A DNA stretch of 64,000 nt from Lachnospiraceae bacterium (lineage in GTDB: Bacteria; Bacillota; Clostridia; Lachnospirales; Lachnospiraceae), in NCBI GenBank assembly GCA_016281555.1, contig JAEEIV010000061.1, positions 1-64,000 of the forward strand, given 5' to 3'. How positions within the stretch are numbered: position 1 is the stretch's first letter; the number at the start of each line of letters is the position of its first letter. This document shows, one piece after another, positions 44,209 to 53,531 of the stretch. The notes below the pieces were generated by a model. That model worked only from the letters and a program-made list of their open reading frames with translations, was not told the origin of the DNA and searched no databases. Position numbers and translations under genes: made by a program.

Positions 44209-45678
44209 ATGAAAAAATTACTGGCACTGCTTCTTGCGGTCGTGATGGTGGTGGCTCTTGCGGCCTGCCAGGGCAATGATGGAACGAAGGAGCCGGATAC
44301 GCAGGCACCGACCGAGGCGCCGACGACTGCGGAACCGGAAACGGAAACGGACGCGCCCGAAACGACTGACGCGAAGGGCGAAGGCGTCATGACCTATGCG
44401 GAATACGCAGCGGCCGAGCTCGACACCGAAGTGACGGTCGAGACCTACGTTCAGGACCGTCAGTCCTGGTGGGACAATAAGGCGACCTTCTATACGGCAG
44501 ATCAGGACGGAGCTTATTTCCTGTATGAAATGGCCTGCACCGAGGAAGAATACGCGCAGCTGGTTCCCGGCACGAAGATCCGCGTGAAAGGCTTCAAGTC
44601 CGCGTGGGCCGGCGAAGTCGAGATCACGGATGCGACGTTCGAGATCCTCGAGGGCGAGTACATTGCCGAGCCGGAAGAGATCGAAAGCATCACGGATCTT
44701 TCTCAGCTGGAAGAGAAGATGAACCGCCGCGTGGAGTTCAAGAACATGGTCGTTGGGGCGTATGACGCCGACGGCAATGCGATCGCCTACAAGAATGCGG
44801 AAGAAAAGACCGACGACATTTACTTCAAGGCGACGTTAGACGGCATGACGATCGATTTCTGCGTGGAATTCTATCTGACGGGCAAGGACACTGCAGTCTA
44901 TCAGGCAGTCGAAAAACTCGAAGTCGGCCAGATCATTGACGTGGAATGCTTCCTGTATTGGTACAACGGACCGAACCCGCACGTGATCGGGCTCGGCGTG
45001 GCAGTTCCGGAAGACAAGGAAGAGGAAGGCGTCATGACTTATGCTGAGTACGCGGAAGCGGAACTCGACACCGAAGTGACGATCGAGACCTACGTTCAGG
45101 GCAAGCAGTCTTGGTGGGACAACAAGGCGACGTTCTACACCGCCGACCAGGAAGGCGCATATTTCATCTATGAAATGGCCTGCACCGAGGACGAGTACAA
45201 GGAACTGGTTCCCGGCACGAAGATCCGCGTGAAAGGCTTCAAGTCCGCATGGGCCGGCGAAGTCGAGATCACGGATGCGACCTTTGAGATCATTGACGAC
45301 CTGTCCGGCGAGGGCGAAGGATACGTCGCGGATCCGATCGACGTGACCGCGCTTGCGGGAGCGGAAGGACTGGAAAAATTCATGAACCGCCGCGTACTCT
45401 TCAAGGGCCTGACTGTGGAAGCGCAGGAAGACGGCGCCGCGTTCAACTACAAGAATGCGGAAGAGAAGACCGACGACCTGTATTTCAAGGCTTCCGTCAA
45501 CGATCAGAGCGTGAGCTTCTGCGTGGAGTTCTACCTGACCGGCAAGGATACCGACGTTTACAAGGCAGTCGAAGGCCTGCAGGTCGGCGACAAGATCGAC
45601 GTGGAGTGCTTCCTGTACTGGTACAACGGACCGAACCCGCACGTGACGAACGTGACCGTGCTTCCGGCTGCGGAATGA
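44209..45678 (+). CDS. lipoprotein with two tandem copies of an unrecognised domain
   Basis: This 489-aa protein has a lipoprotein signal ending VALAAC (Cys20), a Thr/Glu/Pro linker and two near-identical units of about 210 residues (about 58-265 and 273-485). Each starts GVMTYAEYA, contains QSWWDNKATFYTADQ and GTKIRVKGFKSAWAGEVE, and ends with FLYWYNGPNPHV. Alternating hydrophobic residues suggest beta-rich OB-like folds; no family name is offered. The first ends of the DNA copies are 645 bp apart. The gene has its own promoter and is followed closely by the glycine riboswitch. A surface-binding role is a guess. Confidence 0.75.
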   Translation: MKKLLALLLAVVMVVALAACQGNDGTKEPDTQAPTEAPTTAEPETETDAPETTDAKGEGVMTYAEYAAAELDTEVTVETYVQDRQSWWDNKATFYTADQDGAYFLYEMACTEEEYAQLVPGTKIRVKGFKSAWAGEVEITDATFEILEGEYIAEPEEIESITDLSQLEEKMNRRVEFKNMVVGAYDADGNAIAYKNAEEKTDDIYFKATLDGMTIDFCVEFYLTGKDTAVYQAVEKLEVGQIIDVECFLYWYNGPNPHVIGLGVAVPEDKEEEGVMTYAEYAEAELDTEVTIETYVQGKQSWWDNKATFYTADQEGAYFIYEMACTEDEYKELVPGTKIRVKGFKSAWAGEVEITDATFEIIDDLSGEGEGYVADPIDVTALAGAEGLEKFMNRRVLFKGLTVEAQEDGAAFNYKNAEEKTDDLYFKASVNDQSVSFCVEFYLTGKDTDVYKAVEGLQVGDKIDVECFLYWYNGPNPHVTNVTVLPAAE

Positions 45679-45711
45679 CCGCGGGAATGATAGAATAACC
45701 TTGCGGTGGAA

Positions 45712-45906
45712 GGATCCGGGAGAGACCTAAAGCATAAGGCGCCGAAGGGGCAATGACAAACTCTCAGGCGAAAGAACCGGGTTCGGACGCATCCCTGGAG
45801 AACTGGGCGACCATACCGACGAAGCAAGGCGAAAGCCGAATCTTTCAGGTAAAACAACAGGGCGTGAAAAGACGTAGTGATACGCGGCTTTTTGCGCCCG
45901 TTTTTT
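45712..45906 (+). promoter_or_regulatory. tandem glycine riboswitch with terminator
   Basis: Aptamer 1 (about 45712-45794) has GAGAGACC, GGCGCCGAAGGGGCAA and CTCTCAGGCGAAAGAACCG, the standard glycine motif, closed by GGAT/ATCC. Aptamer 2 (about 45795-45860) has CTGGAGAACTGGGCGACC and the CTTTCAGGTAAAACAACAG 3' side. The expression platform is an intrinsic terminator with arms 45860-45871 and 45888-45899 followed by TTTTTT. Glycine binding should open the terminator and switch on gcvT-gcvH-gcvPA-gcvPB. A TAGAAT at 45690-45695 may be its -10 box. Confidence 0.95.
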
Positions 45907-45946
45907 ATGGCAGACGGAACTCATTCATTGAAGGAGGGCAGGAACG

Positions 45947-47050
45947 ATGGAATTGAAACGCACCCCGCTTTACGACGCACACGTGAAAGCCGGCGGGAAA
46001 ATGGTGGAATTCGGCGGGTTTGAGATGCCGGTCCAGTATCAGACGGGCGTCATCAAAGAGCACATGGCGGTCAGGGAAGGCTGCGGTCTTTTCGACGTGT
46101 CGCACATGGGCGAATTCACCCTGAAGGGCGAGAAAGCGAAGGAAAACCTGAATCATCTTCTGACGAACGACTATACAGAGATGGAAGACGGCCAGGCCCG
46201 TTACAGTCCGATGTGCAATGAAGAAGGCGGCACGGTCGACGATCTCATCGTCTACAAAAAGGCAGACAATGATTATTTCATCGTCGTCAACGCCTCGAAC
46301 CGCGAAAAGGATTTCGCCTGGATGCAGGCGCATCTTCTTAGCGGCGCGGTCCTCACGGACGTTTCCGATGCCTGGGGACAGATCGCGATCCAGGGCCCGA
46401 AAGCGAAGGAGATCCTGTTAAAGATCACGAAGGCGGAAGACATTCCGGAACGCTACTATTTTGCAAACTTTGACCGGGAAGTCGGCGGCATCCCCTGCAT
46501 CGTTTCCTACACGGGATATACCGGCTCCGAAGGTTATGAACTGTATACTGCGGCGGAGAACACCGAAAAACTCTGGGATCTGCTCCTGGAGACCGGAAAA
46601 GAAGAAGGGCTGATCCCCTGCGGCCTGGGCGCGAGAGACACGCTTCGTCTGGAAGCCGCAATGCCGTTGTACGGCCACGAACTGACCGACGAGATCACTC
46701 CGAGAGAAGCGGGACTCGGCATGTTCGTGAAAATGGACAAGGAAGAGTTCGTCGGAAAGGCCGCGCTGGAAGCGAAAGGCCTGCCGAAGCGGCGCCGCGT
46801 TGGCTTAAAAGTCACCGGCCGCGGCATCATCCGTGAACACGAGACGGTCTACGCCGGCGACGAAGTGATCGGATTCACGACGTCCGGCACGCATTGCCCG
46901 TACCTCGGGTATCCGGTCGCGATGGCGCTCGTGAAGAAGCAGTACCGCGAGGCCGGCACGACGGTCGAAGTCGACGTACGCGGACGCAGGATCCCGGCGG
47001 AAGTGGTGAAACTCCCGTTCTACAGGAAACCCTCGCCGGAGGAAGCGTAA
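45947..47050 (+). CDS. gcvT: glycine cleavage system T protein (aminomethyltransferase)
   Basis: This 367-aa protein transfers the methylene group from the lipoyl arm of GcvH to tetrahydrofolate. Landmarks are the N-terminal LYDAHVKAGGKMVEFGGFEMPVQY region, the folate-site motif RYSPMCNEEGGTVDDL, and GYTGSEGYELY near residue 188. Length is typical (about 365). It has AAGGAGGG upstream of the ATG at 45947 and lies directly behind the glycine riboswitch. Confidence 0.96.
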   Translation: MELKRTPLYDAHVKAGGKMVEFGGFEMPVQYQTGVIKEHMAVREGCGLFDVSHMGEFTLKGEKAKENLNHLLTNDYTEMEDGQARYSPMCNEEGGTVDDLIVYKKADNDYFIVVNASNREKDFAWMQAHLLSGAVLTDVSDAWGQIAIQGPKAKEILLKITKAEDIPERYYFANFDREVGGIPCIVSYTGYTGSEGYELYTAAENTEKLWDLLLETGKEEGLIPCGLGARDTLRLEAAMPLYGHELTDEITPREAGLGMFVKMDKEEFVGKAALEAKGLPKRRRVGLKVTGRGIIREHETVYAGDEVIGFTTSGTHCPYLGYPVAMALVKKQYREAGTTVEVDVRGRRIPAEVVKLPFYRKPSPEEA

Positions 47051-47140
47051 TATTTCGCCGGAAACGGCACAAAAACGAATTCAAAAAATCAAGCATAAAG
47101 CCGGCCTTCTAAGCCGGGCAATACGGAAGGAGAAGAGAAA

Positions 47141-47515
47141 ATGAGCATCCCGAAAGACCTGTTGTATACGGAAACCCACGAATGGGTGAAACTGGAAGGC
47201 AAGGAAGCCTACGTCGGCATTACCGAATATGCGGCCAATGAGCTCGGCGACCTGGTCTACGTGAACCTCGCCGAAGAAGGCGCGGCCGTCGTGAAAGGTG
47301 AGGCCTTCACGGACGTCGAATCCGTCAAAGCCGTCTCCGACGTCATGTCCCCGATCTCCGGCATGATCGCCGAAGTGAACGAGGAACTCGCGGACGCCCC
47401 CGAAAAGATCAACGAGGCACCCTACGAAGCCTGGTTCATCAAAGTCAACAATATCACCGATGCTGAAGGTCTGATGGACGCAGCTGCGTACGAAGCGTAT
47501 CTCGAGACATTATAA
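47141..47515 (+). CDS. gcvH: glycine cleavage system H protein
   Basis: This 124-aa lipoyl carrier has the lipoylation site VESVKAVSD with Lys63, and the usual start [22 protein letters not shown]. It shuttles the aminomethyl group between P and T proteins. Ribosome site AAGGAGAAG. It lies 90 bases after gcvT. Confidence 0.96.
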   Translation: MSIPKDLLYTETHEWVKLEGKEAYVGITEYAANELGDLVYVNLAEEGAAVVKGEAFTDVESVKAVSDVMSPISGMIAEVNEELADAPEKINEAPYEAWFIKVNNITDAEGLMDAAAYEAYLETL

Positions 47516-47602
47516 GGCGGACGCGGCCCGGAACAGGACCGCTCACGGCTGAAGGCCGGCGGCGACCGTCCGGAAGTGCCATAAAGAAGTGGAGGAGTTC
47601 AA

Positions 47603-48925
47603 ATGGGTAACTATATTCCCGGTACGCCGAAAGAGCAATTGGAAATGCTCAAGGCGGCCGGATACCAGTCTTTCGACGAGTTGTACCGGGACGTCCCGGA
47701 AAGCGTTCGTCTGAAGGAATTGCCGGAGTTCCCGGAGGGGATCTCGGAGCTGGAAGTCCAAAGAAAGATGGAGAAGATCGCCGCGAAGAACCGCGTGTTC
47801 GGGACGGTGCTCCGGGGCGCGGGTTCGTACCGGCACTACATTCCGTCGATCGTGACGGAGGTGACCGGAAAGGAAGAATTCCGGACCGCGTACACGCCGT
47901 ATCAGGCGGAGATCAGCCAGGGCGTGCTGCAATCCATTTTCGAGTATCAGACGGACATTGCCGAACTCACGGGCATGGACGTGTCGAATGCGTCGGTGTA
48001 CGACGGCGCCACCGCAGCGGCGGAGGGCGCGGACATGTGCCGCGAGAAGAAGCGCACGAAAACGCTGGTGTCGGCGACGGTCGATCCGAAGATTTTGTCG
48101 GTCGTCAGCACCTACGCATTCGGGCGCAATGCGGAAGTCGTGATCGTTCCCGAAAAGGACGGAAAGACTGACCGGGAGGCGCTCCGGGGTCTGCTTGACG
48201 AGGAAACCGCTTGCGTGCTTCTGCAGCAGCCGAATTACTACGGGATCATTGAAGACGCGGAGGGGATCATTGCCGATGCACACGAGGCGAAGGCGAAGGT
48301 CGTCATGAGCGTGAACCCCGTATCGCTTGCGATCCTTAAGACTCCGGGCGAACTCGGCGCGGACGTGGCGGTCGGCGAAGGCCAGCCGCTCGGTCTTCCG
48401 ATGGCGTTCGGCGGCCCGTACATCGGGTTTATGGCGACGACGGAAAAGATGATCCGGAAACTCCCCGGCAGGATCGTCGGAGAGACGAATGACGTGGACG
48501 GAAAGCGCGGCTACGTACTGACGCTGCAGGCGAGAGAGCAGCACATCCGGCGTGAAAAGGCCGGTTCGAATATCTGCTCGAACGAGGCGCTCTGCGCGAT
48601 GACCGTTGCCGTCTATCTCGCGGCGATGGGACCGGAAGGATTGAAGGACGTCGCCCGGCAATGCGTCTCGAAAGCGCATTACCTTGCGAAACTTCTTGGC
48701 GAAGCGGGACTGAAACCGGCGTACGATTGTGAGTTCTTCCACGAATTTGTGACCGAGGCGCCGTCTGAAGAGAAGGCGGAAGAGATCCTGAAAGCGCTGG
48801 AAAAGAAGGACATCCTCGGCGGTCTGCCGCTCGGAAACGGACTGATCCTCTGGTGCGCGACCGAAGTCGTCACGAAGGAAGAACTGGAGGAAACGGCGGA
48901 AACGGTAAAGGAGGTGCTCGGATGA
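47603..48925 (+). CDS. gcvPA: glycine dehydrogenase (decarboxylating), subunit 1
   Basis: This 440-aa protein is the N-terminal half of the split P protein found in Firmicutes. It starts YIPGTPKEQLEMLKAAGY and includes SYRHYIPSIV and TPYQAEISQGVLQ. It decarboxylates glycine together with the PLP-bearing subunit encoded next. Ribosome site GGAGGAG at 47591-47597; 4-bp overlap with gcvPB. Confidence 0.96.
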   Translation: MGNYIPGTPKEQLEMLKAAGYQSFDELYRDVPESVRLKELPEFPEGISELEVQRKMEKIAAKNRVFGTVLRGAGSYRHYIPSIVTEVTGKEEFRTAYTPYQAEISQGVLQSIFEYQTDIAELTGMDVSNASVYDGATAAAEGADMCREKKRTKTLVSATVDPKILSVVSTYAFGRNAEVVIVPEKDGKTDREALRGLLDEETACVLLQQPNYYGIIEDAEGIIADAHEAKAKVVMSVNPVSLAILKTPGELGADVAVGEGQPLGLPMAFGGPYIGFMATTEKMIRKLPGRIVGETNDVDGKRGYVLTLQAREQHIRREKAGSNICSNEALCAMTVAVYLAAMGPEGLKDVARQCVSKAHYLAKLLGEAGLKPAYDCEFFHEFVTEAPSEEKAEEILKALEKKDILGGLPLGNGLILWCATEVVTKEELEETAETVKEVLG

Positions 48926-50358
48926 AACTGGTATTTGAACGAAGCGTTCCGGGCCGCAATACGGCGTATCTTCCGAAACTCGACGTGCCGGAAATCACGC
49001 TGAATGCGGAACTCCGCGAAAAGAAACTGAATCTGCCGGAACTTCCCGAAGTGGAAGTCGACCGGCATTATACCGAACTTTCCAAGCAGACGAGAGGCGT
49101 GAACGGCGGCATCTATCCGCTCGGCTCCTGCACGATGAAGTACAATCCGGCCGTCAATGAAAAGACGGCGGCGTTACCGGGCTTCACCGACGTGCATCCC
49201 CTGCAGCCCGTAGAAACGGTTCAGGGCGCGCTGGAAGTCTTCCGCGAGACGGAAAGGCTGCTTACAAAGATCACGGGCATGGATGCGTTTTCTCTGCAGC
49301 CGGCTGCCGGTGCGCACGGCGAATTTACCGGACTGCTCCTCATCAAGGCCTATCATCTGTCGCGCGGCGATCAGGCCCGGACGAAGATCATCGTTCCGGA
49401 TTCCGCGCATGGCACGAATCCCGCGAGCGCGGCCATGGCCGGCTTTGAAGTCGTGAACATTGCCTCGGACGACCACGGATACGTCGATCTCGACGCGCTC
49501 CGTGCGGCGGTCGGACCGGACACGGCGGGACTCATGCTGACGAACCCGAATACGGTCGGTCTGTTCGATCCGCACATTCTGGAGATCACGGGCATCGTGC
49601 ACGAGGCGGGCGGTCTTTGCTACTATGACGGTGCGAACTTAAACGCCGTGATGGGCATTGCCCGGCCGGGCGACATGGGCTTCGACGTCATGCACATCAA
49701 CCTGCACAAGACCTTCTCGACGCCGCACGGCGGCGGCGGTCCGGGCAGCGGTCCCTGCGGCTGCAAAGCGTTCCTTGCGGACTTCCTTCCGGGACTCCGT
49801 GTAAAAGAAGCCGACGGCACGGGACTTGTCGAAGGAAAAGCGGCCTCGACGATCGGCAACATGCGCTCCTTCGCCGGCAACTTCTCGGTCATCGTGAAAG
49901 CATTGACCTACATCTACGTGCTGGGCAAGGAAGGCATCCCCGCGACGGCGAAGAATGCGGTCCTGAATGCGAATTACATGATGGAGCAGCTGAAGGATCT
50001 TTATCCGATGGCGTTTGAAGGTCCGTGCATGCACGAGTTCGTCATGACGTTGGAGAAGATGAAGGAAGAGACGCACGTCTCGGCGCTCGACATTGCCAAG
50101 GCGCTCCTCGATTACGGCATCCATCCGCCGACCATGTATTTCCCGCTCATCGTTCATGAAGCACTGATGGTGGAACCGACGGAAACGGAATCGAAGGAAA
50201 CGCTTGACGAGGCGGTGCAGGTGCTCCGGCAGATCTATGCGGACGCCCTGGCGGCGCCGGAAGCCATGCATGAAAAGCCGCTCACCACGCCGGTCCGCCG
50301 GCTGGACGAAGTCGGCGCGGCGAGAAATCCGGTCGTGAGATACCGATTCGCCGACTGA
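48922..50358 (+). CDS. gcvPB: glycine dehydrogenase (decarboxylating), subunit 2
   Basis: This 478-aa protein is the PLP-binding half of the split P protein. The Schiff-base lysine is Lys263 in NLHKTFSTPHGGGGPG, and PAAGAHGEFTG and DSAHGTNPASAAMAGFEV lie upstream. The ATG at 48922 overlaps the gcvPA stop and follows AAAGGAGGTGC. It completes the operon; no lipoamide dehydrogenase (L protein) or lipoate ligase gene is adjacent. Confidence 0.96.
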   Translation: MKLVFERSVPGRNTAYLPKLDVPEITLNAELREKKLNLPELPEVEVDRHYTELSKQTRGVNGGIYPLGSCTMKYNPAVNEKTAALPGFTDVHPLQPVETVQGALEVFRETERLLTKITGMDAFSLQPAAGAHGEFTGLLLIKAYHLSRGDQARTKIIVPDSAHGTNPASAAMAGFEVVNIASDDHGYVDLDALRAAVGPDTAGLMLTNPNTVGLFDPHILEITGIVHEAGGLCYYDGANLNAVMGIARPGDMGFDVMHINLHKTFSTPHGGGGPGSGPCGCKAFLADFLPGLRVKEADGTGLVEGKAASTIGNMRSFAGNFSVIVKALTYIYVLGKEGIPATAKNAVLNANYMMEQLKDLYPMAFEGPCMHEFVMTLEKMKEETHVSALDIAKALLDYGIHPPTMYFPLIVHEALMVEPTETESKETLDEAVQVLRQIYADALAAPEAMHEKPLTTPVRRLDEVGAARNPVVRYRFAD

Positions 50359-50380
50359 AGCGGTCCGACTCCGTAAAGCG

Positions 50381-50434
50381 AAGGGACAGTCGCAGTGCAG
50401 ACGAAACGTCTGACGCAACTGTCCCTTTGTATTT
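50381..50434 (+). terminator. terminator of the gcv operon
   Basis: A long hairpin with outer arms AAGGGACAGT (50381-50390) and ACTGTCCCTT (50418-50427) and an inner CAGACG/CGTCTG stem, followed by a short T-rich stretch (TTGTATTT). Confidence 0.75.
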
Positions 50435-50483
50435 GGCTTTCGATTGTGTTATAATGAATTCAGGGTCCGGAACCTTTTTCCGG

Positions 50484-50717
50484 TCATTTCACGGTATATG
50501 GTTCCAGCATCTTCAGGATCTCGTCGACCCCGTCCGCCGCATGGATCGCGCAGTCGATCGGTTTGGACAGGTCCAATGAGAAGATGCCCATGATGGACTT
50601 CGCGTCGATCACGTACCGGCCGGAGACCAGGTCGAAATCGGAATCGAATTTCGAGAGGTCATTGACGAAGGACTTGACCTTATCGATGGAATTCAAAGAG
50701 ATTTTCACAGTCATCAT
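50484..50717 (-). CDS. HPr-like protein lacking the phosphorylatable histidine (Crh-like)
   Basis: This 77-aa protein has the HPr fold pattern: KFDSDFDL corresponds to the KYDADVNL segment of HPr and KSIMGIFSLDL to the Ser46 helix (KSIMGVMSLG). In place of the active-site IHARPA it has SIDKVK, so the phosphotransfer histidine and neighbouring arginine are missing while the regulatory serine is kept. In Bacillus such a protein (Crh) acts with CcpA in catabolite control. The ribosome site is AAAGGAGG. It stands alone between gcvPB and mtaB. Confidence 0.8.
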   Translation of the reverse strand: MMTVKISLNSIDKVKSFVNDLSKFDSDFDLVSGRYVIDAKSIMGIFSLDLSKPIDCAIHAADGVDEILKMLEPYTVK

Positions 50718-50818
50718 AGCAACCTCCTTTCTCAGCCGTGAAGCGTTTCACGGCGACGGTGGGATTTCCTCTCACACATTGAGAATGATACGACAGGAAG
50801 CGGAGATTGTCAAGAGAT

Positions 50819-52147
50819 ATGGATTTGAAAAACCTGAAAATCGCGTTTTACACTCTGGGGTGTAAAGTCAATATCTACGAGACCGGCGTCATGGAAAACG
50901 ACGTCGTATCGCTCGGCGCCGAACTCGTTCCGTTCACGGAAAAAGCAGACGTTTACGTGGTGAACACCTGCTCCGTGACGAATATGGCAGACCGGAAATC
51001 CCGCCAGATCCTGCACCGCGCGAAAAAGGAGAATCCCGAGGCCGTCATCGTGGCTGCGGGCTGCTATTCGGAGACCGGCGGGGAAGAGGCCCTTTCCCAA
51101 ACCGGCGCCGACCTCGTCATCGGCAATGAACTGAAGAAATCCTTTGCGTCCGTGCTTGCATCCTATCTGGAAAAGGGCACGGTCCCGGTGAATCCGGAGA
51201 TCGGAAAAGTGCAGGGCTATGGTACGGAAACCCTGCGGACGCTCCCCGTCCGCACGAGAGCGGACGTGAAAGTGCAGGACGGCTGCAATCAGTTCTGTAC
51301 CTATTGCGTCATCCCCTATGCCAGAGGGCGGATCCGGAGCAAGGCGCTTCCCGAAGCGGTCGAAGAGATCCGGGTGCTTGCGGGCACCGGCGTGCAGGAG
51401 ATCGTCCTTACGGGGATCCACCTTTCCTCGTACGGGAAGGACCTCGTCGGGACAGAAACAAGTCTTCTTGACCTCATCAAAGCAGTCCATGAGATCCCGG
51501 AAGTGAAGCGAATCCGTTTGGGCTCGCTGGAACCGAGAATCGTCACAGAGGACTTCGCTCAGGCGCTCGCTTCTTTGCCGAAACTCTGCCCGCATTTCCA
51601 TCTTTCGCTGCAGAGCGGTTCCGCGACGGTCCTGAAACGGATGAACCGTCATTATACGCCGGCGGAATACGCGGAGGGCGTGGCACTATTGCGGAGATAC
51701 TTTAAGCATCCGGCGATCACGACTGACGTCATTGCCGGCTTCCCGGGGGAGACCGAGGAAGAATTCCGGGAAACGCTTTCGTTTGCGGAGCAGATCGGCT
51801 TCTACGAGATGCACGTGTTCCAGTATTCGAGGAGAAAGGGCACGGTCGCGGACCGGATGAAGGATCAGGTTCTGGAGCCGGTGAAGAAGCTGCGGAGCGA
51901 GGCGCTCATTGCCCTCCGGGAGCGGATGTCCGAAGCCTTCGAACAGTCGCTTGAAGGCGAGACCGTCGAAGTCCTGACCGAGGAAAAAGCAGAAGAAAAG
52001 GGATTTCTTTCGGGATATACGAAAGAATACGTCCGGGTGCTCGTTCCGAATGCGGTCGGGGAAAACCGGATCGTTCGCGGCGTGCTTAGGAGAGAGAACG
52101 GAAAAAACCGTCTGGAGGTGACGGATGGCGAAGCAGAACATTTATGA
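50819..52147 (+). CDS. mtaB: MtaB-type tRNA t6A37 methylthiotransferase
   Basis: This 442-aa radical-SAM enzyme has the N-terminal methylthiotransferase domain with cysteines in YTLGCKVN, NTCSVTN and AAGCYSE, the radical-SAM triad CNQFCTYCVIPYARG near residue 152, and a C-terminal TRAM domain. It adds a methylthio group to t6A37 of tRNAs. The ATG at 50819 is weakly supported (GGAG 13 bases upstream); a TTG at 50807 is possible. The methyltransferase gene overlaps its end by 23 bases. Confidence 0.92.
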   Translation: MDLKNLKIAFYTLGCKVNIYETGVMENDVVSLGAELVPFTEKADVYVVNTCSVTNMADRKSRQILHRAKKENPEAVIVAAGCYSETGGEEALSQTGADLVIGNELKKSFASVLASYLEKGTVPVNPEIGKVQGYGTETLRTLPVRTRADVKVQDGCNQFCTYCVIPYARGRIRSKALPEAVEEIRVLAGTGVQEIVLTGIHLSSYGKDLVGTETSLLDLIKAVHEIPEVKRIRLGSLEPRIVTEDFAQALASLPKLCPHFHLSLQSGSATVLKRMNRHYTPAEYAEGVALLRRYFKHPAITTDVIAGFPGETEEEFRETLSFAEQIGFYEMHVFQYSRRKGTVADRMKDQVLEPVKKLRSEALIALRERMSEAFEQSLEGETVEVLTEEKAEEKGFLSGYTKEYVRVLVPNAVGENRIVRGVLRRENGKNRLEVTDGEAEHL

Positions 52148-52871
52148 CAATGAAACGTTCTTCGAGGATTTCCGGGAGAAGCGGAGCCGCGAAGTGAATT
52201 TCAATGATTGCCTCGAGACGCCGATCCTGACGGCAATGCTCCCGGATCTTACCGGGAAAACCGTGCTCGACGTCGGCTGCGGAATGGGACAGCACGCGAA
52301 GCAGTATGCGGATCTCGGCGCTTCGTCCGTCACCGGGATCGACATTTCCGAGAAAATGCTGGAGCATGCGCGGACACATTTCAGTGCACCGAACATCACC
52401 TACCGGAAACTGGCCATGGAGGACCTCGGGACGCTTCACGAACCCTTCGACGTCATCACGAGTTCACTCGCCTTCGATTACGCGGAAGATTTCACGGCGC
52501 TTATGGCGGATCTTTACGGACTTCTGAAACCGGGCGGAACGCTCGTTTACAGCATGTCACATCCCATGGCGACGGCGTGGGACGGCGCGTACGACCGCTA
52601 TACGCGGGCGGAGACGGGCGAGCGCCTGTACGCGAACGTCCGGAACTACGCGAAAGAAGGACTCCGGAAAGTCAAATGGGTGGTCGAGGACTACGAAGTA
52701 TATCACAGAACCTTTGCGACGATCGTCAATGCCATGATCTCCGCCGGCTTCCTCATTGAGGAATGCCGGGAATCCTGCGCACTGGAAGAACTCCTGGCCG
52801 CGCACCCCGACGTATTCGGCGGCACCGTTCACCGGCCGGATTTCGTATTCTTCCGGTGCAGGAGACTGTAG
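52125..52871 (+). CDS. class I SAM-dependent methyltransferase
   Basis: This 248-aa protein has SAM motif I VLDVGCGMGQHAKQ near residue 50, motif II around SSVTGIDISEKML, and motif III near GGTLVYSMSHP. It resembles generic small-molecule methyltransferases (Methyltransf_11/25). Start at 52125 follows GGAGGTGACGG and lies within the end of mtaB, so the two are coupled. Substrate unknown. Confidence 0.88.
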   Translation: MAKQNIYDNETFFEDFREKRSREVNFNDCLETPILTAMLPDLTGKTVLDVGCGMGQHAKQYADLGASSVTGIDISEKMLEHARTHFSAPNITYRKLAMEDLGTLHEPFDVITSSLAFDYAEDFTALMADLYGLLKPGGTLVYSMSHPMATAWDGAYDRYTRAETGERLYANVRNYAKEGLRKVKWVVEDYEVYHRTFATIVNAMISAGFLIEECRESCALEELLAAHPDVFGGTVHRPDFVFFRCRRL

Positions 52872-52906
52872 GGCATGGATTTGCCGAACGGAAAGAGTCA
52901 CCATGA

Positions 52907-52940
52907 AAACCTGCCGATCAGTAACGGCAGGTTTTATAAT
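52907..52940 (+). terminator. terminator after the methyltransferase gene
   Basis: AAAACCTGCC (52907-52916) and GGCAGGTTTT (52927-52936) are perfectly complementary; the 3' arm ends in TTTT with a further AT-rich tail. Confidence 0.65.
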
Positions 52941-52987
52941 ATTGTCCAAAACGATGAAAAAACTTGTCTATACCAGTGGGAGGCAGT

Positions 52988-53527
52988 ATGGGCGATCGCG
53001 AAATAATAGATTTACTTTTTAACAGGGAGGAACGCGGACTCTTAGAGGCAGAGATGCTTTATAAGAGCAGATTGCTTCGTATTGCCGAGGGACTTCTTTC
53101 GAAAGCAGATGCCGAAGAGTGTGTTAATGACGTTTTCCTGGCACTTTGGAATCATATTCCGCCCGCCAGACCCGATAAACTGTTTCCCTATATGGTACAA
53201 AGCCTTAAGAACCTGGCCAAGAATCGTTGGAAGGCAGAACAGACTCAGAAAAGACACGCGGAAATCATTGAACTGTCGGACGAACTGGCCGCCTGCATCC
53301 CCGATCCGACAGCCAACACGGAAGAAGAGGCCATTCTCGCGGCATCCAATGCATTGAGCTTGTTTTTGAAGAAGCAAAGTCGAATGAAACGCGACATGTT
53401 TGTACTGCGTTACTGGTATGGAAAAAGCATCGAAGAAATCGCCTCACTTTTCGGATTTTCATTTTCAAAAACAGCGAAACTATTAGAACGGATGAAGGAA
53501 GAACTGAAAAAGCAAGTAAGGAGTTGA
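52988..53527 (+). CDS. ECF-type RNA polymerase sigma factor (second of two)
   Basis: This 179-aa sigma factor has region 2 (SKADAEECVNDVFLALWNHI near residue 42 and FPYMVQSLKNLAKNRW) and region 4 (FVLRYWYGKSIEEIASLFGFSFSKTAKLLERMKEEL). The start at 52988 has GGGAGG. The 857-aa membrane-anchored gene follows after four bases, the usual arrangement for an ECF sigma and its transmembrane regulator. Base composition is more AT-rich than in the surrounding genes. Confidence 0.9.
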   Translation: MGDREIIDLLFNREERGLLEAEMLYKSRLLRIAEGLLSKADAEECVNDVFLALWNHIPPARPDKLFPYMVQSLKNLAKNRWKAEQTQKRHAEIIELSDELAACIPDPTANTEEEAILAASNALSLFLKKQSRMKRDMFVLRYWYGKSIEEIASLFGFSFSKTAKLLERMKEELKKQVRS

Positions 53528-53531
53528 AAAG

